From: Pyxidicoccus sp. MSG2 | GTDB lineage: Bacteria; Myxococcota; Myxococcia; Myxococcales; Myxococcaceae | Direction of reading: 5' to 3' | Assembly (NCBI RefSeq): GCF_026626705.1 | Contig: NZ_JAPNKC010000001.1 | Span: 4,588,001-4,652,000, forward strand | Length of the DNA: 64,000 nucleotides | In this document: positions 50,301 to 64,000 of the stretch, piece by piece | Numbering within the stretch: position 1 is the stretch's first letter | Layout: each line of letters begins with the position of its first letter | Program-made: the position numbers and the translations under genes | The notes under the pieces: model-generated | What the model saw: only the letters and a program-made list of their open reading frames with translations | Told to the model about the DNA's origin: nothing | The model's database searches: none

Positions 50301-53300
50301 CCGCCCTCACCGAGCTGGACCCTTCCCTCCTGCACCCGTATCTCGGCGAGCTGTCACACCAACATGAATTGGAGTCACTGGCCTGGACGGATGCGCCTGT
50401 GTCGGCCCTCGCTCCGCTGATGGCCGAGCTGAAGACGGACTGGCGTCCACAGAAGTACGTGTCGGTGGAGGACCCGGTGGCCGCGGCGGCCCTGGCGCTC
50501 GCGCGCTCCGGACGCGAGGGGGCGCTGCGCGCGCTCGAGGCGTGGGTGGGGGCGCTCGACGAGGGCGCGCGGCAGGAAGCGGTGACGTGGTTGCGCCGCG
50601 CCAACGTGGTGCGGCGCACCTCCGGGAAGCTGGCGCGCAACTTCACGGCGACGTGTCTGGAGGTGCTCCCGGAGGAGGCCGCCGAAGACGCACTGCCGGA
50701 AGCACCCGTGGCGCGCGGGGCGTTGTGGCGCTCCATTCCCGACACGCTCTGCGTGAAGTGCGGCTCCGAATTGCTGGATGCGCTCCTGCTCGACGGCGAG
50801 GCCGCGGATTACGGACTGCCCTGGCCCGCGCGCCTGCCCACGTGCCTCACCTGTCTCGCGGCGGGCGGGACGGTCCACGTGGAGCTGTCACCGGACAACA
50901 CGCTGTCGAGCCTGGGCGCGGACGGGACTTCCGCGCACTCCCGAAGCGTGGAGCCTCCGGAGTATCACGAGGTGGAGTTCGTACGCGGACGCACCTGGCG
51001 CAGCATCATGATGAGCGACGGGGAGCGGCTCCATCGGCTGGGCGGAGCACCTTCCTGGGTCGAATATCCGAAGGCGCCACCGTGCCCGCGCTGCAAGGAG
51101 GCCATGCACTTCGTCGGTCAGGTGAGGGATGAAGAGGCCCTCTTCTCCGACGTGGGCATGCTGTACGGCGTGGCCTGCGAGGCGTGCGGCATCATCAGCA
51201 CGTTCTCGCAGTAGAAGAGCGCTCCGACAGGGAATCGAACCTCACTCACTCCGAGCGCAAGGAGACGATGGGGTCCACGCGCGAGGCCCGGAGCGCTGGC
51301 AGCCAGGTCGCCGCCAGCGCCACCGCGCCCAGGAGTGCCGCCACCCCCAGGAAGGTCCACGGGTCATACGCTGTCACTCCGTAGAGCAGTGCGCCCATGA
51401 AGCGCGCCAGCCCCAGCGACATCACCAGCCCTACCGTCACGCCCAGCCCCGCCAGCTTCAGCCCCTGGCGCAGCACCAGCCACTGCACGTCGGAGCGCTC
51501 GGCCCCCAGCGCCATGCGGATGCCCATCTCCCGCGTGCGCCGAGCCACCGAGTAGCCCACCACGCCGGAGATGCCCAGCGCCGCCAGCAGGAGCGCCGTG
51601 CCCGCGAAGAGCCCCATCAACAAGGCCGACAGGCTGCGCGAGCCGATGGACTCGTCCACCAGCCGCGCCAGCGGCGCCACGCTGAACAGCGGCACGTCCG
51701 CGTCCACCGCGCGCAGCTCCGCCTCCACCGCCGAGCGCACCGCCTCCGGTGCCCCGGACTTCACGCGCACCACCAGCCCCAGGTAGGACGCCGGCGCCGC
51801 CGGCAGGGACCAGTACGCCGCGAGCCGGGCCTGCTCGTCGAGGCCCCCCTCCCGCAGGTCGTCCACGATGCCCACCACCGTCGCCCACTGCCGCTTCGGT
51901 TCGAGCGACAGCCGCTGTCCCAGCGCGTTGCCCCGGGGCCAGTACACGTCCGCGAAGCGCTTGTTGATGACCACCTCCGGCGTGCTCCCCACCTCGCCGA
52001 AGTCCTGGTGCAGGCGGCCCTGGAGCAGCTTGACCCGCAACGTGCGCAGGTAGTCCGGGCTCGCCAGCCGGAACTCCACCGCCGGCAGCAACTCTCCCGG
52101 CACGGTGGGCCGGCTCTCGAACTCCAGGCCGTTCGTGGACATGCCGCCCAGCGGCAGCAGGCTGGTGAGCCCCACGGTCTCCACCCCCGGCAGCGCCTTC
52201 AAGCGCTCCAGCAGCTCGCGCTGGAAGGCCAGCTTGCGGGCGGGCTCGGCGTAGCGCGCCTCCGGCAGGGCGAGCTGCCCGGTGAGCACGCCGTCCGGCG
52301 TGAAACCCGCGTCCACCCCGCGCACCGCCAGCAGGCTCTTCATGAACAGGCCCGCGCCCACCAGCAGCACCAGCGCGAACGCCATCTGGCTCACCACCAG
52401 CCCGGAGCGAAGCCGCCCCCCGCGCCCGCTCTCCGTGCCCCTCGCGCCCTCGCGCATCGTCGCATTCAGGTCCGCTCGGCTCGCCTGGAGTGCCGGCACC
52501 AGCCCGAACACCACGCCGGTGAGCACCGTCACCCCCACGGTGAAGAGCACCGACGTCACGTCCAGCCGCACCTGCGCCGCGCGCGGCAGCGCGTCTCCCA
52601 CGAAGGCCAGCAGCGCGTCCGTGCCCCACAGCGCGAAGAGCAGCCCCAGCGCGCCACCCGAGAGAGAGAGGAGCAGGCTCTCCGTGAGAAACTGAGCCAC
52701 CAGTCGCCCCCGGCTCGCGCCCAGTGCCGCGCGGATGGACACCTCGCGCTCGCGCGTCGCCGCCCGCGCCAGCAGCAGGTTCGCCACGCTGCCGCACGCC
52801 ACCAGCAGCACGAAACCCACTGCCCCCAACAGCAGCCACAGCGTGCCGCGCACGTCGCCCACCACCTTGTCCTCCAGCGAGGTGACGCGGATGGACCAGC
52901 CGATGCCCTGATAGCGCGGCTCCACCTGCTGCATCTCGTGGGCGACCCGGGCCATGTCCGCGCGGGCTTGCTCCACCGTCACGTCCGGCTTCATCCGCGC
53001 CAGCGCGAAGAGGTTGCGCGTGGTGCGCGAGGTGAGGTTCGCCACGGGGGGAGCGAGGGGCACGTAGAGGTCGACGTGCTCCGGAAACGCCACGCCCCGG
53101 GGCAGCACGCCCACCACCGTGTAGGGCTGACCGTCGAGCTGCATCGTCCTGCCCAGCACACCGGGGTCCTCGGCGAAGTGCGCGCGCCACACCTTGTGCG
53201 TCAGCACCACCACCTTGTCGCCCCCCTGTGCGGCCTCCGTCTCGGTGAAGCCGCGGCCCAGCATGGGCGTGGCGCCGAGCGTGGAGAACAGCGTGGCGGT

Positions 53301-56300
53301 GCCGTGCACCACGCCGAAGCGCTGCGCCGAGCCGCCTCCCGTCAGCGTCATGTCCCGCCAGGAGTACGCCGCCACCGCGGAGAAGACGCGCGACAGGGTG
53401 GTGAAGTCGCGGTACTCGGGCACGGAGACGGAGATGCCCTCCAGGTCCGCCACCTGGATGTCGTTGGACAGGTGGACCAGCCGCTCCGGTGACTCCAGCG
53501 ACGGGGGCACCAGGAGCACGCCGTTCACCACGCTGAAGACGGCGCTGTTGGCGCCGATGCCCAGCGACAGCGCCAGCACCGCCACCAGCGCGAAGCCGGG
53601 GCTCTTGCGCAGAGAGCGCAGCGCGTACCTCACGTCTCCCAGCAGTCTCTCCACGTCACCACCTCTTCATTCCGCCCGCAGGACGATGAAGCAGGAAGAA
53701 GAGCGAGCCGCGTGCCAATGCCGCCGCGCACCCAACCCCAGGGAATCGCTGAGGACGGGAGGCTTCCCGCCCCGGGGGTGCCCACTTCCGCGAAACGTTG
53801 TCCCAGAAGCGGACATGCCCCGGCAGGCAGCGGCCTGCCCTCGCCGGCCGCTCAGAGCGACTCGTGGAGTCGGGCCACTCTCGTTCTGCCTCCCCGCGGT
53901 GCGGCCCAGGAGCCCGCGTCGGACACCTCCGCCACGCAGCGCCCCTGCCGGGGCAAACATGCTGCCACCCGGCGGCAACAACGACGCGCCATCCGGACGA
54001 GGTGACGACCGTGCCCGGTGGAGGGCCGCATCGCTCGAGTCAACAGACGCCAAGGAAAGAGGGGGGCCCTGTTGAGGGGGAGGGAGGGTGCAGTGGGGCC
54101 GAGAAGGGCCGCCGACGGGACTGCCGGGAGGACTTCCGCCAGCGGCTGCTCGCGTTCCTGGACGGGCGCTGAACCGCCATGGGTTGAAACACGAATGAGC
54201 CCTGACGCTGCGCTGCGCCAGTGGGGTAACGCAGCGAGCCACTTAATATCACTTTCCTTGCTTTTATTGTTTTGGCGGTTTTGTGCTGTGGTTCGTGTCC
54301 GTCTCTTTCCTGCTCCAGGAGGACACGATGCGAAGAACAGACTCGAAGCAGCTCCCCGTTGTCTGGTTCATGGCGGTGTTGACGGTCTGTGCGTTGCTTT
54401 CCGCGTGCGAAAGCCCCCGAGGACTCCAGGAGGCCGGTGAAGACCTGACCCATGAGGAAGCGCTGAGCGCGGATGGTGGAGGTGGCGGCGGAGACGGTGG
54501 CTACGTCGCGCCTCCTGAACTCACCAACCCCCTGTACCTGCCGCCCGAGCAGATCTCCGCGGCGCAGAACATCTGTGGCGCCAGTGCGCATTACGCCTCT
54601 CTTGGCGCGTGCACGAGCGCGGTGGGGAGCTCGTTCTCGATCAGCGGCAAGCAGTGCAAGGTGAAGCAGGCTTCGAACGTCCGCTTCAACGGCCTCACCC
54701 ACTGCTGCATCAGTTGCGAGCTCAACGCCAACACCGCGTTCAACAACTTCATGGGACTGGGGGGAGCGACGAACATCCAGCTCGCGCCCATGACACAGCC
54801 CGGCTGCGGTACGCCCGGCACGTTCACCGGCGTCACCAATCCGCTGGGCGTCTACGGTGCCATCGTAAGCGCCGCGGGCATCAACGCGTGCACCACCAAC
54901 CCGGTCGACCTCAAGGGCCGACCGGGCTTTCTCGCCTTCACGGACAACTCCGGTGTGCTGAACGAGGGCAGCTCGCGCTCGACCTTCGGGTACTTCGTAC
55001 AGTCCGTCCAGAACGGGCAGACCGTCACCTACTTCGTCCTCTTCAGCTACGACAAGGCGGCCGACGGGAACTGCGCCACCGAATTGTTCCTCTTCGGGCC
55101 CGTCGTCCAGGGACAGTCGCCACCGCTGGTGATGGGCCTGGCCATCGACAAGGACGGCAACCTCCTCTCGGAGGTGCCGCTCAACATCGCGAACGTCAGC
55201 AACTATATCGGGGGCGATTCGGAGGCCGTGAAGCCCGGTGTGAGCCCCAACCAGGGCTGCCGCGCCTGTCACAGCAATGCGAACTCGGGACCCAACGAGA
55301 CCCAGCCCTTTCCCTGGGGAGGACGTCCGCCCCGTGGAGCTGACGGTGGGGTGATGGATCCCTGCGCGCCGGCAGATGCGGGCACTTCCGATGCCGGCAC
55401 TTCTGACGCGGGAAGCTCCGATGCGGGTGCCAGTGACGCCGGGACCGGCGATGCGGGCATCCCCGATGCGGGCCCGCGTGACGCGGGCACTTCTGACGCG
55501 GGAACCGTGAAGGTGGATGCCGGCGTGAAGTAATCATCCCGGAGTCAGGGACGCCCTTCCGTTCGCTCAGGCGAACGGGAGGGTGAGCAAGAGGCCCAGC
55601 GCGAAGAAGGCAGGGGCGGAGGCGCGCCCCTGAGCCGAGCGCCGCCTCCCGAGCGGCCACGCGGGCGAAGTGGGACGTGCTCGAAGGGGGGCCTACTCTT
55701 GGGGCATGAAGACCACCAGCATCCTCGCCGCCACGCTGCTCTCAGGGAGCGCGGCACTCGCGAAGCCTTCGCAGGACCTGCAGGTGCGCTCTCCCCAAGG
55801 CACCTTCAGTGCACGCGTCACCCAGCAGGCCATCAACGGCCCAGGGCTCCAGCTCGAGGTGACTCCGGAGTCCATCCACGGGCAGTCATCCGGGCGCCCG
55901 GTGGACCTCACCCTCGCGGATGGGCGGATCCATGGCACCGTGGGGCAAGCTCCCGTGGACCTCCAGCTCCGCGAGCGGACCGAAACCCTGGAACTCAAAG
56001 GCACCTTCGCCGGGCAGGCCTCGGAGCTCCGGCTGAGCCACGAGGAGTTGGCCGGCAACGTGGGCGACTGCGGGTACGAGCTCACCATCGAGCGCAACCG
56101 CCGCTGGTACGAGGGCCGGCGGACGTGCGGCTCTGGCCTCCAGTCCCCGGTGACGGTGGTGATCCCCCCCGAGCTCAAGAAAGAGACGAGCGAGCAACTC
56201 ATGTCCGCGCTCGCCATCTTCCTGTCACAGCCGCGCTAGCGCCAGACGCATACGCGCGTGGGGCCCGCGGGACAGCGGCTCGAGCACAGCCTCCAGCGAC

Positions 56301-59300
56301 GTGCCGACCCGGCTCGGCTCCCCCTCCTCGCCACCGTCCGACGCGGAGGCTCGGGCCTTCGCGACCAGGGCGTCCACGTCCAGGCGCTCGGCGTGCGCCA
56401 GCACCGTCGCGGGGTCATCCATCGGGTCCTCGTCCCTGGGCAGCCCGACGACGGGAGTGCACGCCCGGGGATCGAACCCGGCGAAGTCGGTACGTCAGAC
56501 CGATGCCGTCTCCAACTGGCTCGGCGTGCAGACAACATGTGGCCCTGGCAGGAATCGAACCTGCGGCCTCTCGGTTCGCACCCGAGCGCTCTCCATCCGC
56601 TGAGCTACAGGACCAAGGTATTGCGAGTGCCCCGCATGGAGTCGAACCCGTCTTTCCGCATTGAGAGTGCGGTGTCCTCCGCCCATAGACGAACGGGGCG
56701 GGAGCCCGGCCCCTGGCCTCATCGCGCCCTGTCAGAAGACGGGGCGCGGAGACTCAGGGTCGGGAACGGCTGTCACGGAAGGAAGCGATTCCGTCCAGCC
56801 ACTCGAGCTCGTCGGGAACGGGCTCGGGCTCGGTGTTCGCGGCCGGAACGGCGAGGCCATGGACGAGGTCGTTGCGACGGTCGATGTTCTTCATGGGTCA
56901 CCGCTCCTTTCAGTAGGGAAGAGCGCTCCGACAGGGAATCGAACCCTGTTCACACGGTAGACGGCCGTGCTGCGATCCAATCGCATCCCGGAGCAGAAAC
57001 AGGACTACGGACAGCCATGCCGCGGGCGGGATTCGAACCCGCAACCTCTGCGATCTGAAGGCAGCGCCTCTACCAATTGGGCTACCGCGGCGTTGAGTGG
57101 AACCACCGGGATTCGAACCCGGACCTCTCGGATGCGAACCGAGCGTTCTCCCCTTGGAACTATGATCCCGTGTCTGTGATGGGTGCTGCGGTGACCCGGA
57201 AAAGCGAGAGGCCGGGTCCCCTCTGGGAGCCCGGCCTCTGGTCTCGTCGTGCCTCGTCTTTCGACGGGACGCGGAAGGTCAGAGTCCGGGTGGACTATCG
57301 CCAGCGATATCTCCCAGCATCGCGGCATCAAGAGCGGTGAACAGACGGGCGAGCGCGAGCGCGTCGATGCCGATGACAGTGTCGTTCAGGTGTTCGGGAT
57401 TCATCGGGCTCGTCAGGTTCGCCGTGTTCATGGTCACCGCTCCTTTCAGCGAAAAGAGACGCGCCGATAAATCCTTCCCTGACACGTGACAGGGCTTTTG
57501 CCCCCGGCCATGCTCCGGGGCCACGGACGGGTGCACGATGGAAGCCGGTGGTGGGGTGACGGGTTATGAAGAGTGGGCACCGCCCGCCTCCCTGGCGGAG
57601 GCGGTGGACGCCTTCTGGCGCTTCACCGCGCCGCCCCCCGGTGCCGCCCCCTTCAGCCACCGGGTGCTGCCCGACGGCTGCACGGACCTCATCTTCCAGT
57701 TCCGTGGCGCACGAGGCTCCACGTGGCTGGCCGACCCGCAACTGGTCGTCGTAGGGCCCATGGAGCGCTTCGCGCTCGTGGACATCGAGCCCGGCGCGGT
57801 GAGCTTCGGCGTGCGGCTCCGGCCCGGGTGGGCGCTTCCCCTGCTCGGCGTGAGTCCTTGCGAGGTGTGCGGGCTCAACGTCCCCGTGGCGGACTGCGCG
57901 CCGGACCTCGCCGTGCTCCAGCGGCGACTGGAGGACTGCGCATCACCCGCGCGGGCCCTGCGCCTCTTCCAGGAGACCTTCTCTCGGCAGCGAGCCTCCG
58001 TCGGTGCCTCGCCATCACCCCGCGCCGCGCAGGCGCTGCGCTGGCTCCAGGCATCTGGAGGTCAGGTGCGAATGTCCACGCTGGCGCACACGCTGGGCAT
58101 CAGTGAGCGCACCCTGCACCGCGACGTGCTGGACGAGGCGGGCGTCGCGCCGAAGCTGCTTGCCCGGGTGCTCCGCTTCCAGCGGGCCGTGGCGCTGCTG
58201 CGCTCTCGGGCGGGCGAAGATGTGTCCTCCGTGGCGCTCGCGTGTGGCTACTCCGACCAGGCCCACCTGTCGCGCGAGGTTCGGGAATTCGCGGGCGTGA
58301 CGCCTGGCATGCTCGCCGGCTGACGCCCTGTCCGATTCCTTCAAGACAGGTCGGGCGCACCGTGCGAACACCGCCGTACACAGCTTCCACCTTCCACCGG
58401 AGTGCTCCGCCATGAAGCTCGGCTACGTCATCCTCTACGTGCAGGACGTGCCCGCCACCGTCGACTTCTACGAGAAGGCCTTCGGCCTGCAACGCCGCTT
58501 CCTCCACGAGAGCAACAGCTACGCGGAGATGGAGACCGGCGCCACGGCGCTCGCCTTCGCGGTGGAGAGCATGGCGAAGGACAACGGCCTCACCGTGCGC
58601 CCCAACCGCGTGAAGGAGGACGCGGCCGGCGTGGAGGTGGCGCTCGTCACCACGGACGTGCAGGCCGCCTACGAGCGCGCCGTGAAGGCCGGCGCGCGGG
58701 CCGCCCAGCCCCCCAAGCAGAAGCCCTGGGGGCAGACGGTGGCCTACGTGCGGGATATCGACGGCGTGCTCGTGGAGCTCTGCACGCCCATCACCACCTG
58801 AGTGAACCAGACACACTCCTGGCGTGAATATCGCCATCCAATCCTCCTCTCAGGGCTGAAGAGCGGAAACCTGAGAAGGTGAAAACCCGAAAACCCTCCT
58901 CACATGGGTTCAACGGGGTCGAGGATGGATGGCGGAGCCGCAACGCTCACGCCGGAGCAGAAGCGCGCGCGCCTGGCGGAGCTGTTGCGGAGCAAGGCCC
59001 GTGAAGTCCAACGGGGCGCCGTGTCCTTCGGGCAGGAGCGGCTGTGGTTCCAGGACCGGCTCAGCCCGGGCAGCGCGGCCTTCAACATCCCGGTGGCCGT
59101 GCGCCTCTCCGGGACGCTGGATGACGCGGCCCTGCGCGCCAGCCTCCAGGAGTTGGTGCAACGCCACGCGTCACTGCGCACCACCTTCGTCGAGGAGGAC
59201 GGGCGCCCCGTCCAGCTCGTCGCCGCGTCGGGGAGCATCTCCCTGCCCGTGGTGGACCTCCAGGGGCTGCCCGAAGCCGGGCGCGAGGCCGAGGCGTGGC

Positions 59301-62300
59301 GACGGCTCACCACCGACGCATGTCAGCCCTTCGACCTGGAGAAGGGGCCGCTGCTGCGCACCGTGCTGTACCGGCTGGGTGCGCTCGAGCACGTGCTGCT
59401 GCTCAACCTGCACCACATCGTCTCCGACGGCTGGTCCCTGGGTGTCCTCGTTCGCGAGCTGAGCGCGCTGTATCCGGCGCTCGCCACGGCACAGCCCTCG
59501 CCGCTGCCCGCGCCCCGCATGCAGTACGCGGACTATGCCGCCTGGCAGCGCGAGTACCTCCGAGGCGAGGTGCTGGAGTCCCAGGTCCGCTGGTGGCGGG
59601 AGCGGCTGGACGCGGATGCGGTGCTGGAATTGCCTACGGACCGGCCTCGCCCGGCAGTGCCTTCCGGACGCGGCGCCCGCCTCACGGTGGTGCTGCCCCC
59701 GGCGCTGCTCGAGTCGTTGAAGGCCCTGGCGCGCGCGGAGGGTGGCACCCTCTTCACCGTGCTGCTGGCCGGCTTCCAGGCGCTGCTGCACCGCTACACG
59801 GGACAGCCGGACATCGTCGTGGGCACGTCCGTCGCGGGCCGAGGCCGCGCCGAGTTGGAGGGCCTCATCGGCCTGTTCACCAACACCCTGGCGCTGCGCA
59901 CGGACGTGTCCGGCCAGCCCGGCTTCCGCGCGCTGCTGGGCCGCGTGCGCGAGACGACGCTGGGCGCATATGCGCACCAGGATGTGCCCTTCGAGAAGCT
60001 GGTGGACGCGCTCAAGCCCGGGCGCCAGCTCAGCGTCGCGCCCCTCTTCCAGGTCGCGCTGACCTTGCAGAACACCCCCATGCCTTCGCTGCGGCTGCCG
60101 GGGCTGGTGATGGATGCGCAGCCGGTGGACAACCGGACCAGCAAGGCGGACGTGTCCCTGCTGGCGGTGGAGCTGCCGGAAGGCCAGGGCCTGCGCCTCG
60201 CCGCCGAGTACAACACGGACCTGTTCGAGCCCGGCACCGTGCAGCGGATGCTCGCGCACCTGAGCACGCTGCTCGAAGCCGCTGCGGCGAATCCGGACCT
60301 CCGAATCTCGGAGCTGCCACTGATGGAGCCGGCCGAGCAACGTCAGGTCAGCGGTGCATGGACCGGCACGTCCGCGCCCTTCCCCGAGGCGTGCGTCCAC
60401 ACGCTCTTCGAGGCACAGGCCCGGCGCACTCCCGACGCCGTGGCGCTCCGGTTCCGGGGACACGCGCTGACGTACTCGCAGCTCGACGTCCGCTCCAACC
60501 AGCTCGCACATGCACTGCGCCGCCAGGGCGTGGGGCCCGAAACATGCGTCGCGCTCAGTGTGGAGCGTTCGCTGGAGGTCGTCGTGGGCCTGCTCGGCAT
60601 CCTCAAGGCGGGGGGTGCCTGGGTGCCGGTGGATCCGCTGCTGCCGCGTGAGCGACTGGCCTTCATGCTGGAGGACAGCGGGGCCTCGGTGCTGGTGACA
60701 CAGTCCGCATTGCTGGAGCGCTTCTCCGAGGCCCACCACGCACGCGCGCTGTGCCTCGACACCGAGCAGGACGCGCTGTCTCGCGAGAGCACCGAAGCGC
60801 CGGTGACGGGCGTGGGCCCGCGCCACCTTGCCTACCTGCTCTACACCTCCGGCAGCACCGGCACGCCCAAGGGCACCGCCGTCGAGCACCGTGGCGTCGC
60901 CAACCTCGTCACCCACGAAGCGGTGGCGTACGGCATCGGCCCGGGCAGTCGCGTGTTGCAGTTCGCCAGCCTCTCCTTCGACCTGTCGGTGGAGGAGGTC
61001 TTCACCACGCTGTGCTCCGGCGCCACGCTGGTGCAGGCACCGTTGGAGGAATTGATGCCCGGCGCGCCGCTGCAGAAGCTGCTGCGCGACGAGGCCGTCA
61101 CCGTCATCAGCCTCACTCCGGCGGCCCTCGCGGCCACACCCGCCGAGGAGCTTCCGGAGCTGCGCACCATCATCTCCGGAGGTGAGGCCCTTCCCTCCGA
61201 GGTAGTGGCACGCTGGGCCACTGCCGGCCGGCGCTTCCTCAACAGCTACGGCCCGACGGAGGCCACGGTGGTGGCCACGCTCACCGAGTGCTTCGCGGAT
61301 GGGCGTGTGCCCTCCATCGGCCGCCCGCTGGCCAACGTACTCGCGTACGTGCTGGATGCACGCGGAGAGCCCGTGCCCATGGGTGTGAAGGGAGAGCTGT
61401 TCATCGGTGGCGTGGGCGTGGCGCGCGGCTACGCGGGAAGGCAGGGACTCACCGCCGAGCGCTTCGTTCCGGACGCGTTCTCCGGTGAGGCAGGAGCGCG
61501 CCTGTACCGCACGGGTGACGTGGTGCGCTGGCGCGAGGACGGCACGCTGGAGTTCGTCGGCCGCGCGGATGCGCAGGTGAAGGTGCGCGGCTTTCGCATC
61601 GAGCCAGGCGAAGTGGAGGCCGCGCTGTCGAAGCTGCCCCCGGTGCGCGAGGCCGTGGTCATGGCGCGCGAGGACGGCCCCGGAGGAAAGCGCCTCGTGG
61701 GCTACGTCGTGGCGCACGAGGGTGTGCAGACAGACAGCGTCGCGCTGCGGGCCGCACTGAAGGAGACGCTGCCCGAGTACATGGTGCCCTCGGCCATCGT
61801 GGTGCTGCCGGCCATGCCGCTCACGCCGAATGGCAAGGTAGACCGCAAGGCACTGCCGGCCGCCGACCTCTCGGGAATGGCCGCGCGGGAGTACGTAGCA
61901 CCGCGCACGGCCACCGAGGAGCGCCTGGCCGGACTCTGGCAGGAGCTGCTCGGCGTGAAGCGCGTGGGAGCCGAGGACAGCTTCTTCGACCTGGGCGGCC
62001 ACTCGCTCCTGGCCACGCAGGCCATCAGTCGCATCCGTCACGCGTTCGGTGTGGAGTTACCCCTTCGCCGGCTCTTCGAGTCCCCCACCGTCGAAGCCGT
62101 GGCTCGCCTCATCGACGAAGCCCTCGCGGGACGGGCGGCACCGGCAGTGGCCAGACGCCAGGAGTCACGGCCGCGGCCCACGCGCCCCCTGGAGGACGTC
62201 GCGCGCGAGCTGGAGGCACGGACCTCCTCCAGGACACACGGGGCTGTCGCCACCGACGAAGCCCGGCGACTGCTGGCGGAGTGGAATGCCACTGCCTCCG

Positions 62301-64000
62301 AATACCCGCGTGACTCCACCCTGCCCGAGGTCTTCGCTCAGGTGGTGGCGCGTTCCCCCGACAAGGTCGCCGTCGCGTTCGGTGACGCGACGCTCACCTA
62401 CCGGCAACTGGACGAGCGTGCGAACCAGCTCGCCTGGCACTTGCGCGAACTCGGTGTGTCCACGGACTCGCGCGTAGCCGTGGCGCTGGAGCGCTCGCTG
62501 GAGCTGATTGTCTCCCTGGTCGGCATCCTCAAGGTCGGTGGCGCCTACGTGCCACTGGACCCGACGTATCCGCGTGAGCGGCTCGCCGCCATGGTGGAGG
62601 ACTCGCGTCCCACTGTGCTCATCACCACTCGCGCCTTCGTGGGGATGCTCCCGGCGGTGACGCACACGGTGCTCGTGGAGGAGGCTCGACTCTCCGAACA
62701 GCCCGCGCATGCGCCGCCGCCCGCCGCGCATCCCGGCAGCCTCGCGTATATCGACTTCACCTCTGGCAGCACCGGACGGCCCAAGGGCGTCGGCACTCCG
62801 CAGGCCGCCGTGCTTCGCACCGTCTTCGGTGTCGACTATGCGCACCTGGGGCCGGATGAGACGTTCCTCCTCATCGCACCCGTCTCCTTCGATGCGTCCA
62901 CCCTGGAGCTGTGGGGACCGCTGCTGCATGGGGCTCGACTCGTCGTCTTCCCGCCCCGTCCTCCCAGTGACTTGAAGGAGCTGGAGGCCGTGCTGATGAA
63001 GCACGGCGTGACGACGCTCCACCTCACCGCCGGGCTCTTCACCCAGGTGGTGGAGCACGGCCTCTCCGCGCTGCGCGGCGTGAAGCAACTGCTCACCGGT
63101 GGTGACGTGGTGAGCGCGCCACACGTGCGCCGGGTGCTGGAGGAGCTGCGCATCCCGGTGACGGCCTGCTACGGCCCCACCGAGGGCACCCTCTTCACCT
63201 CCTGCCACCGCATGACGGACGTCTCCCACGTGGGCACCTCCGTCCCCATCGGCCGCCCCATCGGAAATACCCAGGTGTATCTGCTGGACGCCTCTGGCCA
63301 GCCCGTGCCCGTGGGCGTCACCGGTGAGCTGTTCGTCGGTGGCGACGGCGTGGCGCGTGGCTACGTGGGCCAGCCCTCACTCACCGCCGAGCGCTTCGTC
63401 CCGGACTCCTTCTCCAGTGTGCCCGGGGCCCGCCTCTATCGCACCGGAGACCTCGCGCGCTGGCGTCACGACGGCGTGCTGGAGTTCCTAGGTCGCGCCG
63501 ACGCCCAGGTGAAGGTGCGCGGCTACCGCATCGAGCTGTCTGAAGTCGAAGCCGCCCTGCTGGCGTGCGACGGGGTGAAGGAAGCGGTGGTGCTCGTTCG
63601 CGAGGACGCGCCGGGTGACAAGCGCCTCGTGGGCTATGTGGTGGCCCCCGAGTCGCTCGACCCCGGGGTGCTCCGCGCGCTGCTCAAGGAGCGGCTCCCC
63701 GAGTACATGGTGCCCTCGGCCGTGGTGGTGCTGGACGCCTTCCCCCTCACGTCCAACGGCAAGGTGGACCGCAAGGCACTGCCCACCCCGGATGCCGCCC
63801 TGCTGCGCCGCGCGCCTTCCCGGGCTCCGCGCACGGACACCGAGCAACTGCTCGCGACGCTCTACGAAGAGGTGCTCCACACCGGAGCGGTAGGCGCCGA
63901 GGACGACTTCTTCGAGCTGGGTGGCCACTCACTGAGCGCCACGCAGGTCCTCTCGCGCATCCGCCGCGCGTTCCAGGTGGAGCTGCCCCTGGCCGACTTC

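Overview
The window reads as chromosomal DNA of a myxobacterium, most likely Myxococcaceae (Myxococcus, Corallococcus or Pyxidicoccus type). This is inferred from very high GC with strongly GC-rich third codon positions, a MYXO-CTERM sorting tail, an abundance of signalling proteins (two hybrid-sized histidine kinases, a membrane-anchored Ser/Thr kinase, a stand-alone H-NOX sensor), large repeat-rich surface lipoproteins, an ADOP-type permease, a PilT paralogue and a non-ribosomal peptide synthetase. No database search was possible, so family calls rest on recognisable motifs.

Layout. 1-13.4 kb: the 3' part of an RND efflux transporter, a cysteine-rich lipoprotein, a TIGR00300 (LOR/SDH, ornithine cyclodeaminase-type) protein, a PAS histidine kinase, a dual-specificity phosphatase, a LysM cell-wall protein, a LysR regulator with a divergent YiaAB membrane protein, and small genes up to an isolated PilT-type ATPase. 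13.6-25 kb: metallophosphoesterase, Coa1-like and AIM24-like proteins, a MYXO-CTERM surface protein, an H-NOX protein, a SAMHD1-like HD protein with two small neighbours, a cupin, a methyltransferase and an HTH-citrate synthase fusion. 25-33 kb: a translationally coupled pair, a BNR-propeller protein ending in a dockerin-like domain followed by a lipoprotein with 14 Ig-like repeats ending in a cohesin-like domain. 33.3-38 kb: the F0 half of ATP synthase (atpZ-atpI-atpB-atpE-atpF) followed by ychF. 38-49 kb: a PEBP-family protein, a GAF/PAS histidine kinase, a Ser/Thr kinase overlapping hemL, an aldo-keto reductase with rraA, a WD40 protein and a glycosyltransferase-like protein.

49.4-57.5 kb holds the most unusual content: two minus-strand tRNA arrays (A, 49403-50050; B, 56458-57499) that are paralogous to each other. 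They carry ten tRNA genes, several of them non-canonical or decaying, with anticodons for Val(GAC), Arg(GCG), Glu(CTC), Asp(GTC), Leu(CAG) and Ala(CGC). They are interleaved with three tiny genes of 46-50 codons that share an identical ribosome-binding leader (CTGAAAGGAGCGGTGACC), a similar C-terminal end and, for two of them, overlapping (mutually exclusive) hairpins behind the stop codon. A 28-bp copy of the tRNA-Asp 3' end lies between the arrays. A DUF1963/YwqG-like gene sits where array B has its tRNA-Asp. I propose this small-ORF/tRNA cassette family as the feature most likely to be undescribed.

57.5-64 kb: an AraC-type regulator, a glyoxalase-fold (VOC) protein and the start of an NRPS with order C-A-PCP-A-PCP (no condensation domain before the second A), which runs off the window end.
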